From NCBI GenBank assembly GCA_963790405.1, contig CAWBOJ010000008.1:1-64000 (forward strand): a DNA stretch of 64,000 nt, given 5' to 3'. Each line of letters opens with the position of its first letter. The stretch's first letter is position 1. The position numbers were made by a program, and so were the translations under genes. This document shows, one piece after another, positions 42,318-49,051 of this stretch. The stretch is from JBGSMX01 sp963790405 (lineage in GTDB: Bacteria > Actinomycetota > Coriobacteriia > Anaerosomatales > JAGXFU01). The notes beneath the pieces are model-generated. The model did no database searches and was not told the DNA's origin. It worked only from the letters and a program-made list of their open reading frames with translations.

Positions 42318-43316
42318 ATGAACATCCTCGTCACAGGAGGAGCAGGCTACATAGGATCCATCACCACGCGCGTCCTGCTCGATGCGGGCCACGCAGTGAC
42401 CGTTCTGGACTCGCTCGAGCATGGACATCGGGAAGCTGTGGACGAGCGTGCACGCTTCGTTGAAGGCTCAGTCGGCGACAGGGCAGCGGTGCGCGATGCG
42501 CTTGAGGGCATCGATGCCGTGCTCCACTGCGCCGGTCTGATCGAGGTTGGCGAATCCGAGAAGGAACCCGCTCGCTATTGGAGCGCGAACGTCGCCGAGC
42601 CGCTCGTCATGCTCGAGATGATGGCCGAATTCGGCATTCAGGCTCTGGTGTTCTCGTCCACAGCGGCGGTCTACGGCGAGCCGGACAGCGTGCCGATACC
42701 GGAGACCGCACTGACCGCACCCATCAACACCTACGGTGAGACCAAGCTTGCGTTCGAGCGCATGATCGAGTCGTTTGCCCGGGCCCACGGGTTGCGTTCG
42801 GTGCGCCTCCGCTACTTCAACGTCGCCGGAGCGTGGCCGGATGGATCGCTCGGAGAGGCCCATGTGCCCGAGACGCACATCCTGCCCAGGATTCTCGGCT
42901 CGCTGGCACAAGGGACGGATCGTTTCGAAGTCTTCGGCGGGGACTATCCGACTCGGGATGGCTCGTGCGTACGCGACTATATACATGTATGCGATCTTGC
43001 CAAGGCCCACATGCTAGCGTTGGAGTACGCGTATTCCGACGACCGTTTCGATGCGCACTCGGCGGTGTTCAACCTGGGTTCGGGCGAGGGCTTCACCAAC
43101 CTCGAGGTCGTGAAGGCGTGCGCCGAGGTGACTGGTCGCGAGGTAGAGGTCGTCATCGGCGACCGGAGGCCGGGAGACCCGGCGTCGTTGGTTGCCTCAT
43201 CGGAACGTGCACGCGAGGTGCTCGGGTGGTCTCCCGAGCGCACAGATCTGCCGACCATGATTGCGGATGCGTGGCGCTGGCACCAAACGCACCCGGAGGG
43301 CTACCGCTCTGCGTAA
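42318..43316 (+). CDS. galE: UDP-glucose 4-epimerase
   Basis: 332 residues from ATG 42318. The N-terminal cofactor motif is TGGAGYIGSITTRVLLDAGH. SSTAAVYGEP and the catalytic YGETK follow, then LRYFNVAGAWPDG and RDYIHVCDLAKAHMLAL, all typical of GalE. It interconverts UDP-glucose and UDP-galactose for the polysaccharide. It ends just before the first copy of the tRNA-containing direct repeat, whose first base overlaps the TAA. Confidence 0.92.
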   Translation: MNILVTGGAGYIGSITTRVLLDAGHAVTVLDSLEHGHREAVDERARFVEGSVGDRAAVRDALEGIDAVLHCAGLIEVGESEKEPARYWSANVAEPLVMLEMMAEFGIQALVFSSTAAVYGEPDSVPIPETALTAPINTYGETKLAFERMIESFARAHGLRSVRLRYFNVAGAWPDGSLGEAHVPETHILPRILGSLAQGTDRFEVFGGDYPTRDGSCVRDYIHVCDLAKAHMLALEYAYSDDRFDAHSAVFNLGSGEGFTNLEVVKACAEVTGREVEVVIGDRRPGDPASLVASSERAREVLGWSPERTDLPTMIADAWRWHQTHPEGYRSA

Positions 43317-43323
43317 GACATGC

Positions 43324-43329
43324 TAGAAT
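43324..43329 (+). promoter_or_regulatory. Extended -10 of tRNA-Val, copy 1
   Basis: TGCTAGAAT is an extended -10 (TG-N-TAGAAT) 34 bases before the tRNA. The -35 position (CTACCG) is poor and lies outside the duplicated block. The same element occurs at 47317-47322 before copy 2 (-35 position CTACTG). Confidence 0.5.
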
Positions 43330-43362
43330 GTCGTTCGCCGAGGCACGAGCGGCACCTAAGAA

Positions 43363-43437
43363 GGGCGATTAACTCAGCGGGAGAGTGCTACCTTCACACG
43401 GTAGAAGTCACTGGTTCAATCCCAGTATCGCCCACCA
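43363..43437 (+). tRNA. tRNA-Val(CAC), copy 1
   Basis: 75 bases, cloverleaf readable by eye. The acceptor is GGGCGAT/ATCGCCC with encoded CCA; the anticodon stem is CTACC/GGTAG around TTCACAC (anticodon CAC); the T arm is CTGGTTCAATCCCAG. It is identical to copy 2 and lies just downstream of galE. Confidence 0.95.
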
Positions 43438-44878
43438 TGAATGACGAGAACGTCCCTTTCGAGTCCTGTTCGAGGACTTGGAAGGGACGTTTGTACTGGA
43501 AGGACACGGCACGTGCGGTCAGGAAGTTGCGATGTTGGCAAGTGAGTGCTAAGGAGTCGCCGCTTCCCCTCAGTATCTGCAGCGGTAAAGCGGCTTGTGA
43601 CGTTGACCGCCTGCCGAGCAAGGGCCTCTACCTGCGCTGTCTTCTCAAACTCGCCAGTAGTAAGCCCCTGCATTCGCCGTTCGAGACCTCTGCGCTCAGC
43701 TTCGATCTGGTCAGCCTTGCTCTTGTAGGCCTCAGCTGGCACCAGACCCTCTAGGAAGCCGTCAAGCAGGCGGGAGGCCTTAGTGCTCAGCGTGTCGATC
43801 TGTGCGGCGAGTGAGCGCCTCTCGGTCTCATATTCTGAGGCCGCTTCAGCATCCAACGCGCGGGAGTCTTCCAACAGCGCTTCGAGGATATCGGGAGTGA
43901 TCTCGATACGCCCCAAGATGCGTTCGACCTCTGCGAACAGCGCCTCTTCGCGCGTGTAGGTTCTTTGGTCGCAGGCATCCTTGCCTTTGCCATGAGTGCA
44001 GCGGTAGTAGACGTGCCCTCTCTGCTGCTCTGCAGTGATCTTGCAGCCACACTCGCCACACGTAAGCCAGTCACGAAGCGCGAAGGTGTGCTTGGTGGCC
44101 TTTGTCCTGTTCTTGATGCCATCGAAGGCGTATTGCACCGCATCGAACAGCTCTTGAGATATGAGAGGCGTATGTGTACCTGGATAGACCTGCCCCTTGT
44201 AGGCGATATGCCCGGTGTAGAAGGGGTTTCGAAGCATGTTGTAGATGGTCTGGTCACAGCGTCTGTTGCCGCTAGTGTTAGTCAGACCCAAGCCGCATAG
44301 CTCACGCGCCAACGCAGGGACGGATACCCCACCTGTTGCGTAGCGTTCGAAGGCGTGACGCACCAATGGTGCGATCTACTCATCGACGACGAGGGAGCGG
44401 GAACCTCTGTTTGAGAGCGGCAGGCGCTCGTGAGGCCAGCCGCCTTGAGCTACCTTCTCGTCCATACCCTTGCGCACTTCTTCGGCCAAGTTGCCCAGAT
44501 AGAACTTCGATACCGACAGTTGCACGTCGCGTATCAGTTCGCCTTGAGGTGTCTCGGGCACGTCGCCGATGACATACCGCGCGCGGATCCGAGTTCTTCT
44601 TCGAGTGTCACCTGGTCGGAGAAGTTGCGGTACAGCCGGTCGAGCTTGTGTGCGACGACTGAGCGAACTTCGGGATTGGCGCGCAGGTATTCACACATAG
44701 ACCCGAACTCGGTTCTTCCCGCATGGCCGGCGGATTCGGTTTCTACGAATTCACGCGTCGGAGATAGGCCCTGTTCGCTACAGAAAGCGCGTATGGCCTT
44801 GAGCTGAGCGGGAATGGAGTAACCTTCCGCTTGCTGCTCTTTGGTACTCACGCGGGCGTAGACGACGCATGAGGCCAT
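43394..44878 (-). CDS. Large serine recombinase (site-specific integrase), frameshifted
   Basis: Catalytic N-terminal resolvase domain: VVYARVSTKEQQAEGYSIPA with nucleophile Ser at about residue 10, SVVAHKLDRLYRNFSDQ following. Then comes the recombinase domain (VPALARELCGLGLTNTSG, NPFYTGHIAYKGQVYPG), a zinc ribbon (CGECGCKI ... YYRCTHGKGKDACDQ) and a coiled-coil segment. Frames change near 44,575, 44,430, 44,380 and 43,550. The last frame (YKRPFQVLEQDSKGTF, then VGDTGIEPVTSTV) runs into the tRNA-Val gene and stops at 43394 inside it, so the tRNA supplies the 3' coding end. It is probably the integrase of the element. Confidence 0.82.
43449..43491 (+). terminator. Long hairpin at the 3' end of the recombinase gene
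   Basis: Arms AACGTCCCTT / AAGGGACGTT (43449-43458, 43482-43491) and inner arms AGTCCT / AGGACT around a GTTCG loop. It lies 12 bases after tRNA copy 1 and within the 3' coding end of the recombinase on the other strand. It is followed by TTTGT. It could terminate the tRNA transcript or form part of the recombination site. Confidence 0.45.
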
Positions 44879-45237
44879 CTAGAACGCCACCTCATCCGAG
44901 CGGATCGCGCGGCAGCCTCGCGCTCGGCAGTGCGCAGCGAAGTCGATCTCTCCTCGTCAATGATATCGAGGACTTCAAGCGCGAGGCGATGTGCAGCCCC
45001 ATCGGGTCCGTCGATGTCCTTGTGCGCGCCGTAGGTAGGCCATAGCAGACAGCGCGCAGCTTGGCACACTCATACTGCCGAGCATCGCAGGAGATCTTAG
45101 TCAGACGCTCCAACGGGTCTGCCACATCCAGCGCCTTCCGGACATTGGCGTAGTGAATGCCATGTCCAGCGGAGTCTCTAGGCTAGCGTGTAACGGTCGT
45201 ATATTCGAATTGCAGTCGAGTTGACGAACTCACGCAT
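44848..45237 (-). CDS. Hypothetical protein upstream of the recombinase, frameshifted
   Basis: Two minus frames join into a soluble protein of about 130 residues. The first part is MREFVNSTAIRIYDRYTLA, then HYANVRKALDVADPLERLTK, ISCDARQYECAKLRAVCYG and AAHRLALEVLDIIDEERSTS. Frames change near 45,180 and 45,035. It overlaps the recombinase start by about 30 bases, so the two are probably co-transcribed. No family recognised. An accessory factor of the integrase is one possibility, on position alone. Confidence 0.5.
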
Positions 45238-45332
45238 AGCGTGATCGAGCAGTAGTCCCGGCAGTTGAGCGATCAGCCTGGCTAGTGCCGTGTCGAATAC
45301 CTCGTCTCAGTAGTGCTTGTGCGAATCTGGGC

Positions 45333-45514
45333 TTATAGATAGTAGTAGTAGTAATGTTAAATAAATAATTGTTTGTTTGAGTTTGTTGTAAGATATAATA
45401 TTGATTAATGTTTGTATTATAATAAATTGTATAAGTTTATTTTATAAAGTAATTTATATTAATTATTTATATTTATATTAATAAAAATATTATTATAAAA
45501 TAATATTAAGTTTG
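45333..45514. other. 182-base stretch without any C, extremely AT-rich
   Basis: Between the C at 45332 and the C at 45515 the plus strand contains only A, T and some G. From about 45,438 it is almost pure A/T. The edges are abrupt and the flanks are normal for the contig. The left flank is noncoding sequence before the hypothetical gene. The right edge falls at the point where the antitoxin coding sequence becomes recognisable. Confidence 0.85.
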
Positions 45515-46463
45515 CGACGCGGTCTGTACGCGTTCGCAGGACAGGACGCCGTGGGGCGTCGACCTGTTCACCCGTATGAGATCGCCAACCGGCTGGTCGT
45601 CGGATCCTATGTCAGTCTGAGTTCCGTTCTTGGCGAGACCGGCACAGAAAAATGAAAATAAATAGGAGGATGCATGAGGAGCGCGGCCATGTACGCGGAT
45701 GGGACATACCTGAGCGACAACCAACGTGGCACGAAGAGGATTCACCATGGAAAGCTCGGCAAATAGACAAGATGCTCAGGCGGAATGGTGTTGAGCCATC
45801 GAGGGTATGTGAGATTGGGTGTGAAGCAGGCGAGATATTGAATTGCCTGAGCGATGACTATGGTGCTGACGTTCAGTTCTGGGATACGAGATTTCACCGC
45901 AAGCCTCGAGATCTGCAAAGGGAAGGAGAAGGAGAATCTCCATTTCGTGCTGGAATGAAATATAATAAAATATATTATCGACGTTGCGATGGCTATTGAT
46001 GTTCTGGAGCATGTTGAGGATTACTTCGGGTTCCTTCGCAAGCTGAGAGAGATGGAGAGTATAAGGTGTTGCACATTCCTCTCGATCTGGCCTGATCCCC
46101 GAGTTCGTCCCGGTGACGACGTCGGTCACGACTGGCCGCCCAGGTATGCACACGACTCCGATCGGCACGTATCTGTATAGGCACGTCAAGGCCTCAATGT
46201 TCTGGGGTTTCGAGCGTGTTGGACTGCCTGAGGGCGGTCATGGCTTTGTGGCGACGCCTGAAAAGGCACTGGTCGATTTGCTCTATCTGGAGTCTGACGC
46301 AGATGACCCTGCGTACCTTACGGAACTCCGCCTTCAGAATCTGGATAGGCTGCGGCTGGATACTCTCGATACGATGGCTGCCCGATGCGGGCGCAAGCGG
46401 GTTATCCGCGCGGTCGACAGCATCGCGGCTGTTGTGAAGGAGGAGACCGGGCATGAAGCCTGA
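45510..46463 (+). pseudogene. abiEi: AbiEi-family antitoxin, interrupted by a 448-bp insert and lacking its N-terminus
   Basis: Antitoxin of a type IV AbiE system. The left part (45510-45642) reads LRRGLYAFAGQDA, HPYEIANRLVVGSYVSLSSV and LGET. The right part (46091-46463) reads LIPEFVPVTTSVTTGRPG, GTYLYRHVKASMFWGFERVG and ATPEKALVDLLYLES. Removing 45643-46090 joins them in the same frame (GETGLIPEF), which shows that the middle is foreign. The N-terminal winged-helix region should lie upstream of 45510, where the C-free stretch begins. The stop overlaps the toxin start by 11 bases. As assembled, no functional antitoxin could be made. Confidence 0.75.
45643..46090 (+). pseudogene. Class I methyltransferase fragment inserted in the antitoxin gene
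   Basis: Starts with its own AGGAGG and ATG 45670 (MHEERGHVRGWDIPERQPTW), then WHEEDSPWKARQIDKMLRRN and motif I VCEIGCEAGEIL. After frame changes it continues as SLEICKGKEKENLHF, AIDVLEHVEDYFGFLRKLRE and EYKVLHIPLDL, where it stops at the junction with the antitoxin. This is the N-terminal and central part of a glycan-locus type methyltransferase; the C-terminal third is absent. GC is lower than that of the flanks, and A/T-only runs occur near 45,650 and 45,960. Confidence 0.7.
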
Positions 46464-47266
46464 ACTTGAGAGCTACGTGTCGAGGGCTGCCCCGGGCTTC
46501 GGTCCGCTCGGTGGTGCGTGAGTACCTGCAGGCGCGTATTCTGCAGACCATCGGTCTGTCCGGCCAGATGACGTCGCTTGCATTCATGGGCGGCACTGCT
46601 CTGCGCTTCCTGTACGCCATTCCTCGCTACTCGGAAGACCTCGACTTCGCCTTGGAAGGCGACAGCTCGTCGTACGAGTTCTCGGGCGTGCTGTCGAATA
46701 TCACACGGACCTTCGAGCGGGAAGGCTACGCGGTGGCGGCCGCCAGCCGTTCACAGCGTACGGCCGTCGACAAGGCGTTCGTGAAGTTCCCGGGGCTGCT
46801 TCACGAGTTGGGACTATCGTCGCATGTGAATGAGACCGTGAGCGTGAAACTTGAGATTGACACAGATCCCCCCGCCGGAGCGGTGTGCGAGATCAGCGAA
46901 GTCAGACGGTTCGCGGTGGCTCGTGTTCTGCACCACGACCGCGCGTCGCTGATGGCCGGGAAGTTGGCGGCCGTACTCATGAGGCAGTACACGAAAGGGC
47001 GAGATCTCTACGACCTACTGTGGTACCTTGCCGATCCCACTTGGCCTGAACCGAATCTGGAGTTGCTGCGCAACGCTCTCCGCCAGGGGGGATGGGGCGG
47101 TGAGGATCTTGGGGTGCATACATGGCGAGCGGCTGTGCTGGAGCGGTTGGAGCAAACCGACTGGGAGAAGGGTCGCCTAGAAGCGGTGCAGTTTCTCGAA
47201 CGCCCTGCTGAAGCGGAGATGCTGGCCCTTGAGACATTTCGTCGTATTCTCGGCAAAGAAGCCTAG
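46453..47266 (+). CDS. abiEii: AbiEii-type nucleotidyltransferase toxin
   Basis: About 270 residues. The start ATG 46453 (MKPELESYVSRAAPG) overlaps the antitoxin end. A one-base shift near 46,490 leads to SVVREYLQARILQTIGLSGQ and the nucleotidyltransferase core FMGGTALRFLY ... RYSEDLDFAL, the G[GS]T-x-D-x-D pattern. KLAAVLMRQYTKGRDLYDLLW is the conserved C-terminal motif of the COG2253/DUF1814 family. In AbiE systems the toxin modifies a nucleic-acid target during phage infection and is silenced by AbiEi. Confidence 0.85.
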
Positions 47267-47308
47267 CCATCCGGAGTGCTCATCCAAAGCGCTCTACTGT
47301 CTGCAACG

Positions 47309-47430
47309 AGACATGCTAGAATGTCGTTCGCCGAGGCACGAGCGGCACCTAAGAAGGGCGATTAACTCAGCGGGAGAGTGCTACCTTCACACGGTAGAAG
47401 TCACTGGTTCAATCCCAGTATCGCCCACCA
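47309..47430 (+). repeat. Direct repeat, copy 2 (122 bp, includes whole tRNA-Val)
   Basis: Same 122 bases as 43316-43437, again starting AGACATGCTAGAATG and ending with CCA. It follows the toxin gene by 42 bases and precedes the rho-independent terminator, so it is the copy that keeps the original downstream context of the tRNA. Confidence 0.9.
47356..47430 (+). tRNA. tRNA-Val(CAC), copy 2
   Basis: Base-for-base identical to the copy at 43363-43437, with anticodon CAC and encoded CCA. It is followed after 8 bases by a terminator hairpin. Confidence 0.95.
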
Positions 47431-47438
47431 CACACATC

Positions 47439-47465
47439 GAGCCCCGTTCGCGGGGCTCTTCTTGT
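47439..47465 (+). terminator. Rho-independent terminator of tRNA-Val copy 2
   Basis: GAGCCCCG and CGGGGCTC (47439-47446, 47451-47458) form a perfect 8-bp stem on a TTCG tetraloop, followed by TTCTTGTG. Confidence 0.8.
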
Positions 47466-47507
47466 GTCCGAGATGCTCAGCGAGGCGCACGGCCTCGTAG
47501 CCTACTG

Positions 47508-47666
47508 TCAACAGCCCGGTTCGCCGGGATGCCCGCAGCAGTTCTTGAGACGCACCACCTTCAGCGCGTTGTTGCGCACGACGAGTCGAACCTTGCGACC
47601 CAGCGGCATCGGTTGCTGCAGGTTGCGGCGGAATGCGTCCGGCGACGGCTTCGAGTCACCACACAC
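47508..47666 (-). CDS. Small 52-residue protein with CCGxxGxPGC C-terminal motif
   Basis: GTG 47666 to TGA 47508, only 4 bases after the stop of the flavin reductase gene, so translation is probably coupled. The sequence is basic in the middle (PLGRKVRLVVRNNALKVVRL) and ends KNCCGHPGEPGC, three Cys in a compact motif. As I recall, short proteins ending in CCGN(H/Y)GxPGC recur in Firmicutes and Coriobacteriia without a known function. The Cys cluster suggests metal binding or redox sensing; that is inference. Confidence 0.65.
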   Translation of the reverse strand: MCGDSKPSPDAFRRNLQQPMPLGRKVRLVVRNNALKVVRLKNCCGHPGEPGC

Positions 47667-47670
47667 GGCG

Positions 47671-49023
47671 CTACCCCGCCGCCCAGTTGAGGAGCTCGGA
47701 ATACGCGGGATGAATGCCGAGAACAGCTCGCAGGTCCGCTGAGGTTGCTCCCATCCGCAGTGCCATGGCGGGTCCGTAGATGAGGTCGGCAGCCGTGGGG
47801 CCGGCGATGTGCGCCCCGAGCAAACGATCGTCGTCTTCGGCGAACAGGTACTTCACGAGACCGTCGCGCTCGTCTTCGACTATCGCAGCGCCCGAGAACT
47901 GGAATGGCATCTGCGAGATTCGGTAGGCGATGCCCTGATCGCGAGCCTGCGCTTCGGTGAGTCCCACCTGGGCGATGGGCGGCACGGTGAACACCGTAGT
48001 CGGAATCGCGGAACAATCGGGCGCGATAGGCACGCCGGAGTCGATCGAGACTGCAACCGTGCGACCCTCGAGGGATGCGACTGGAGTCTGCATCATCCCA
48101 CCCGCAGCATCACCCGCCACCCACACGTTGGGGTTGGAAGTACGCAGGTAGGCGTCGTGCACAACTCTCGCGTGCGGGTCCACCTCGACGTCGGCTGCGT
48201 CCAGATCCAACTCGGCCACGGCCGGTCGTCTTCCGGTCGCGACAAGAACGCGCGAGTACGCACCCTCATGCAACGCCCCGTCTGCATCGGTGAACCTGGC
48301 TTGAATCGCGCCCTCGGTCCCGGACAGACCTTCCATCCTGCATCCAGTGTGGAACTCGACGCCGAGGCGGAGCAGGTGCCGAACGCAGACCGCTGCTGCG
48401 TCCTCATCGGCCATTTCGAGTGGCCGAGGACCTGACGTGACAACGGTGACGCGACTTCCGAACGATGCGAAGATGCCGGCGAACTCGAGGCCGATGAACC
48501 CGCCGCCAACGATGAGCAATCGTTCGGGAACGGCGTGATACCCGAGCGCGTCTGCACTGGTGTCGCCCAGCTCGATGCCGTCGATCGGCGGCATGACAGG
48601 GGTCGAACCGGTTGCGATGACGGCATGGTCGAACGGAAGCGCTTCGTCACCTGCGAGAATCGTGCTCTCATCCTTGAACGACGCCCGCGCCTTCACCAAT
48701 CTGATGCCGCGATCGGCGAACCCGGCCTCCTGGTCGCCGGCGTAGGTCTCCTGTGCATGCCACTTCCATGCGAGCACTGATTGCCAGTCGAACGAGCCGT
48801 CGTAGGGCGGAAGGCCGAACTCGTCGGCACGTATCTCGAGACGCCGAGCATGAGCCGCGTTGAACAGCGCCTTCTTCGGCAGGCAGCCATGCCACAGGCA
48901 CGTCCCGCCGATTTTGCCGTTGTCGACGACAGTGACATCCCAGCCATTCGTGGCCAGCGAGCGGGAGCACGCCGTTCCGGCAGCGCCCGATCCGATGATG
49001 ACCACTCGTCCCTTGTCCGACAC
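47671..49023 (-). CDS. FAD-dependent pyridine nucleotide-disulfide oxidoreductase (Lpd/MerA-like)
   Basis: 450 residues from GTG 49023 (GGAGG 8 bases upstream). FAD motif GSGAAGTACSRSLA; redox-active pair GGTCLWHGCLPKK, where lipoamide dehydrogenase has GGTCLNxGCIPSK; NAD(P) motif IVGGGFIGLEFAGIFASFG; second FAD motif VWVAGDAAGG; C-terminal base HPAYSEL in place of HPTLSE. It belongs to the class I flavin disulfide reductases, but the W-H in the CxxxxC loop and the lack of 2-oxoacid dehydrogenase neighbours argue against a simple lipoamide dehydrogenase. Substrate unknown. It is divergent from the ABC-F gene, with 28 bases between starts. Confidence 0.85.
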   Translation of the reverse strand: MSDKGRVVIIGSGAAGTACSRSLATNGWDVTVVDNGKIGGTCLWHGCLPKKALFNAAHARRLEIRADEFGLPPYDGSFDWQSVLAWKWHAQETYAGDQEAGFADRGIRLVKARASFKDESTILAGDEALPFDHAVIATGSTPVMPPIDGIELGDTSADALGYHAVPERLLIVGGGFIGLEFAGIFASFGSRVTVVTSGPRPLEMADEDAAAVCVRHLLRLGVEFHTGCRMEGLSGTEGAIQARFTDADGALHEGAYSRVLVATGRRPAVAELDLDAADVEVDPHARVVHDAYLRTSNPNVWVAGDAAGGMMQTPVASLEGRTVAVSIDSGVPIAPDCSAIPTTVFTVPPIAQVGLTEAQARDQGIAYRISQMPFQFSGAAIVEDERDGLVKYLFAEDDDRLLGAHIAGPTAADLIYGPAMALRMGATSADLRAVLGIHPAYSELLNWAAG

Positions 49024-49043
49024 GACGCCCTCCCTGCTAGACT
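49013..49043 (+). promoter_or_regulatory. Predicted promoter of the ABC-F gene (leaderless transcript)
   Basis: TTGTCC (49013-49018), 19 bases, then an extended -10 TGCTAGACT (hexamer TAGACT at 49038-49043). Transcription would begin at about 49050-49052, the GTG itself. No Shine-Dalgarno lies upstream. The same TGCTAGANT element precedes tRNA-Val. The -35 lies inside the divergent reductase gene. Confidence 0.5.
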
Positions 49044-49051
49044 GTCTCGTT

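Larger units (their letters stand above)
43316..43437 (+). repeat. Direct repeat, copy 1 (122 bp, includes whole tRNA-Val)
   Basis: Identical over 122 bases to 47309-47430. It begins inside the galE stop codon (AGACATGCTAGAATG) and ends with the encoded CCA. Flanks differ on both sides. It forms the left edge of the accessory element. Confidence 0.9.
43438..47308. mobile_element. Accessory element between duplicated tRNA-Val genes
   Basis: 3.9 kb lying between two 122-bp direct repeats that contain tRNA-Val. It carries a large serine recombinase adjoining the left repeat, a small hypothetical gene, an AbiE-type toxin-antitoxin pair and two anomalous low-GC inserts. The right repeat is followed by the tRNA terminator and housekeeping genes; the left one is preceded by galE. 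This suggests one original tRNA locus opened by an integration. Confidence 0.7.

Noticed and set aside
43394..43432. Protein ending GDTGIEPVTSTV as a separate hypothetical gene
   Set aside because: This tail is the antisense reading of tRNA-Val, a well-known spurious signature. I keep it only as the 3' end of the recombinase.
47450..47690. Plus-strand ORF continuing from tRNA copy 2
   Set aside because: It runs through a tRNA and a terminator, and lies opposite the small Cys-motif gene.
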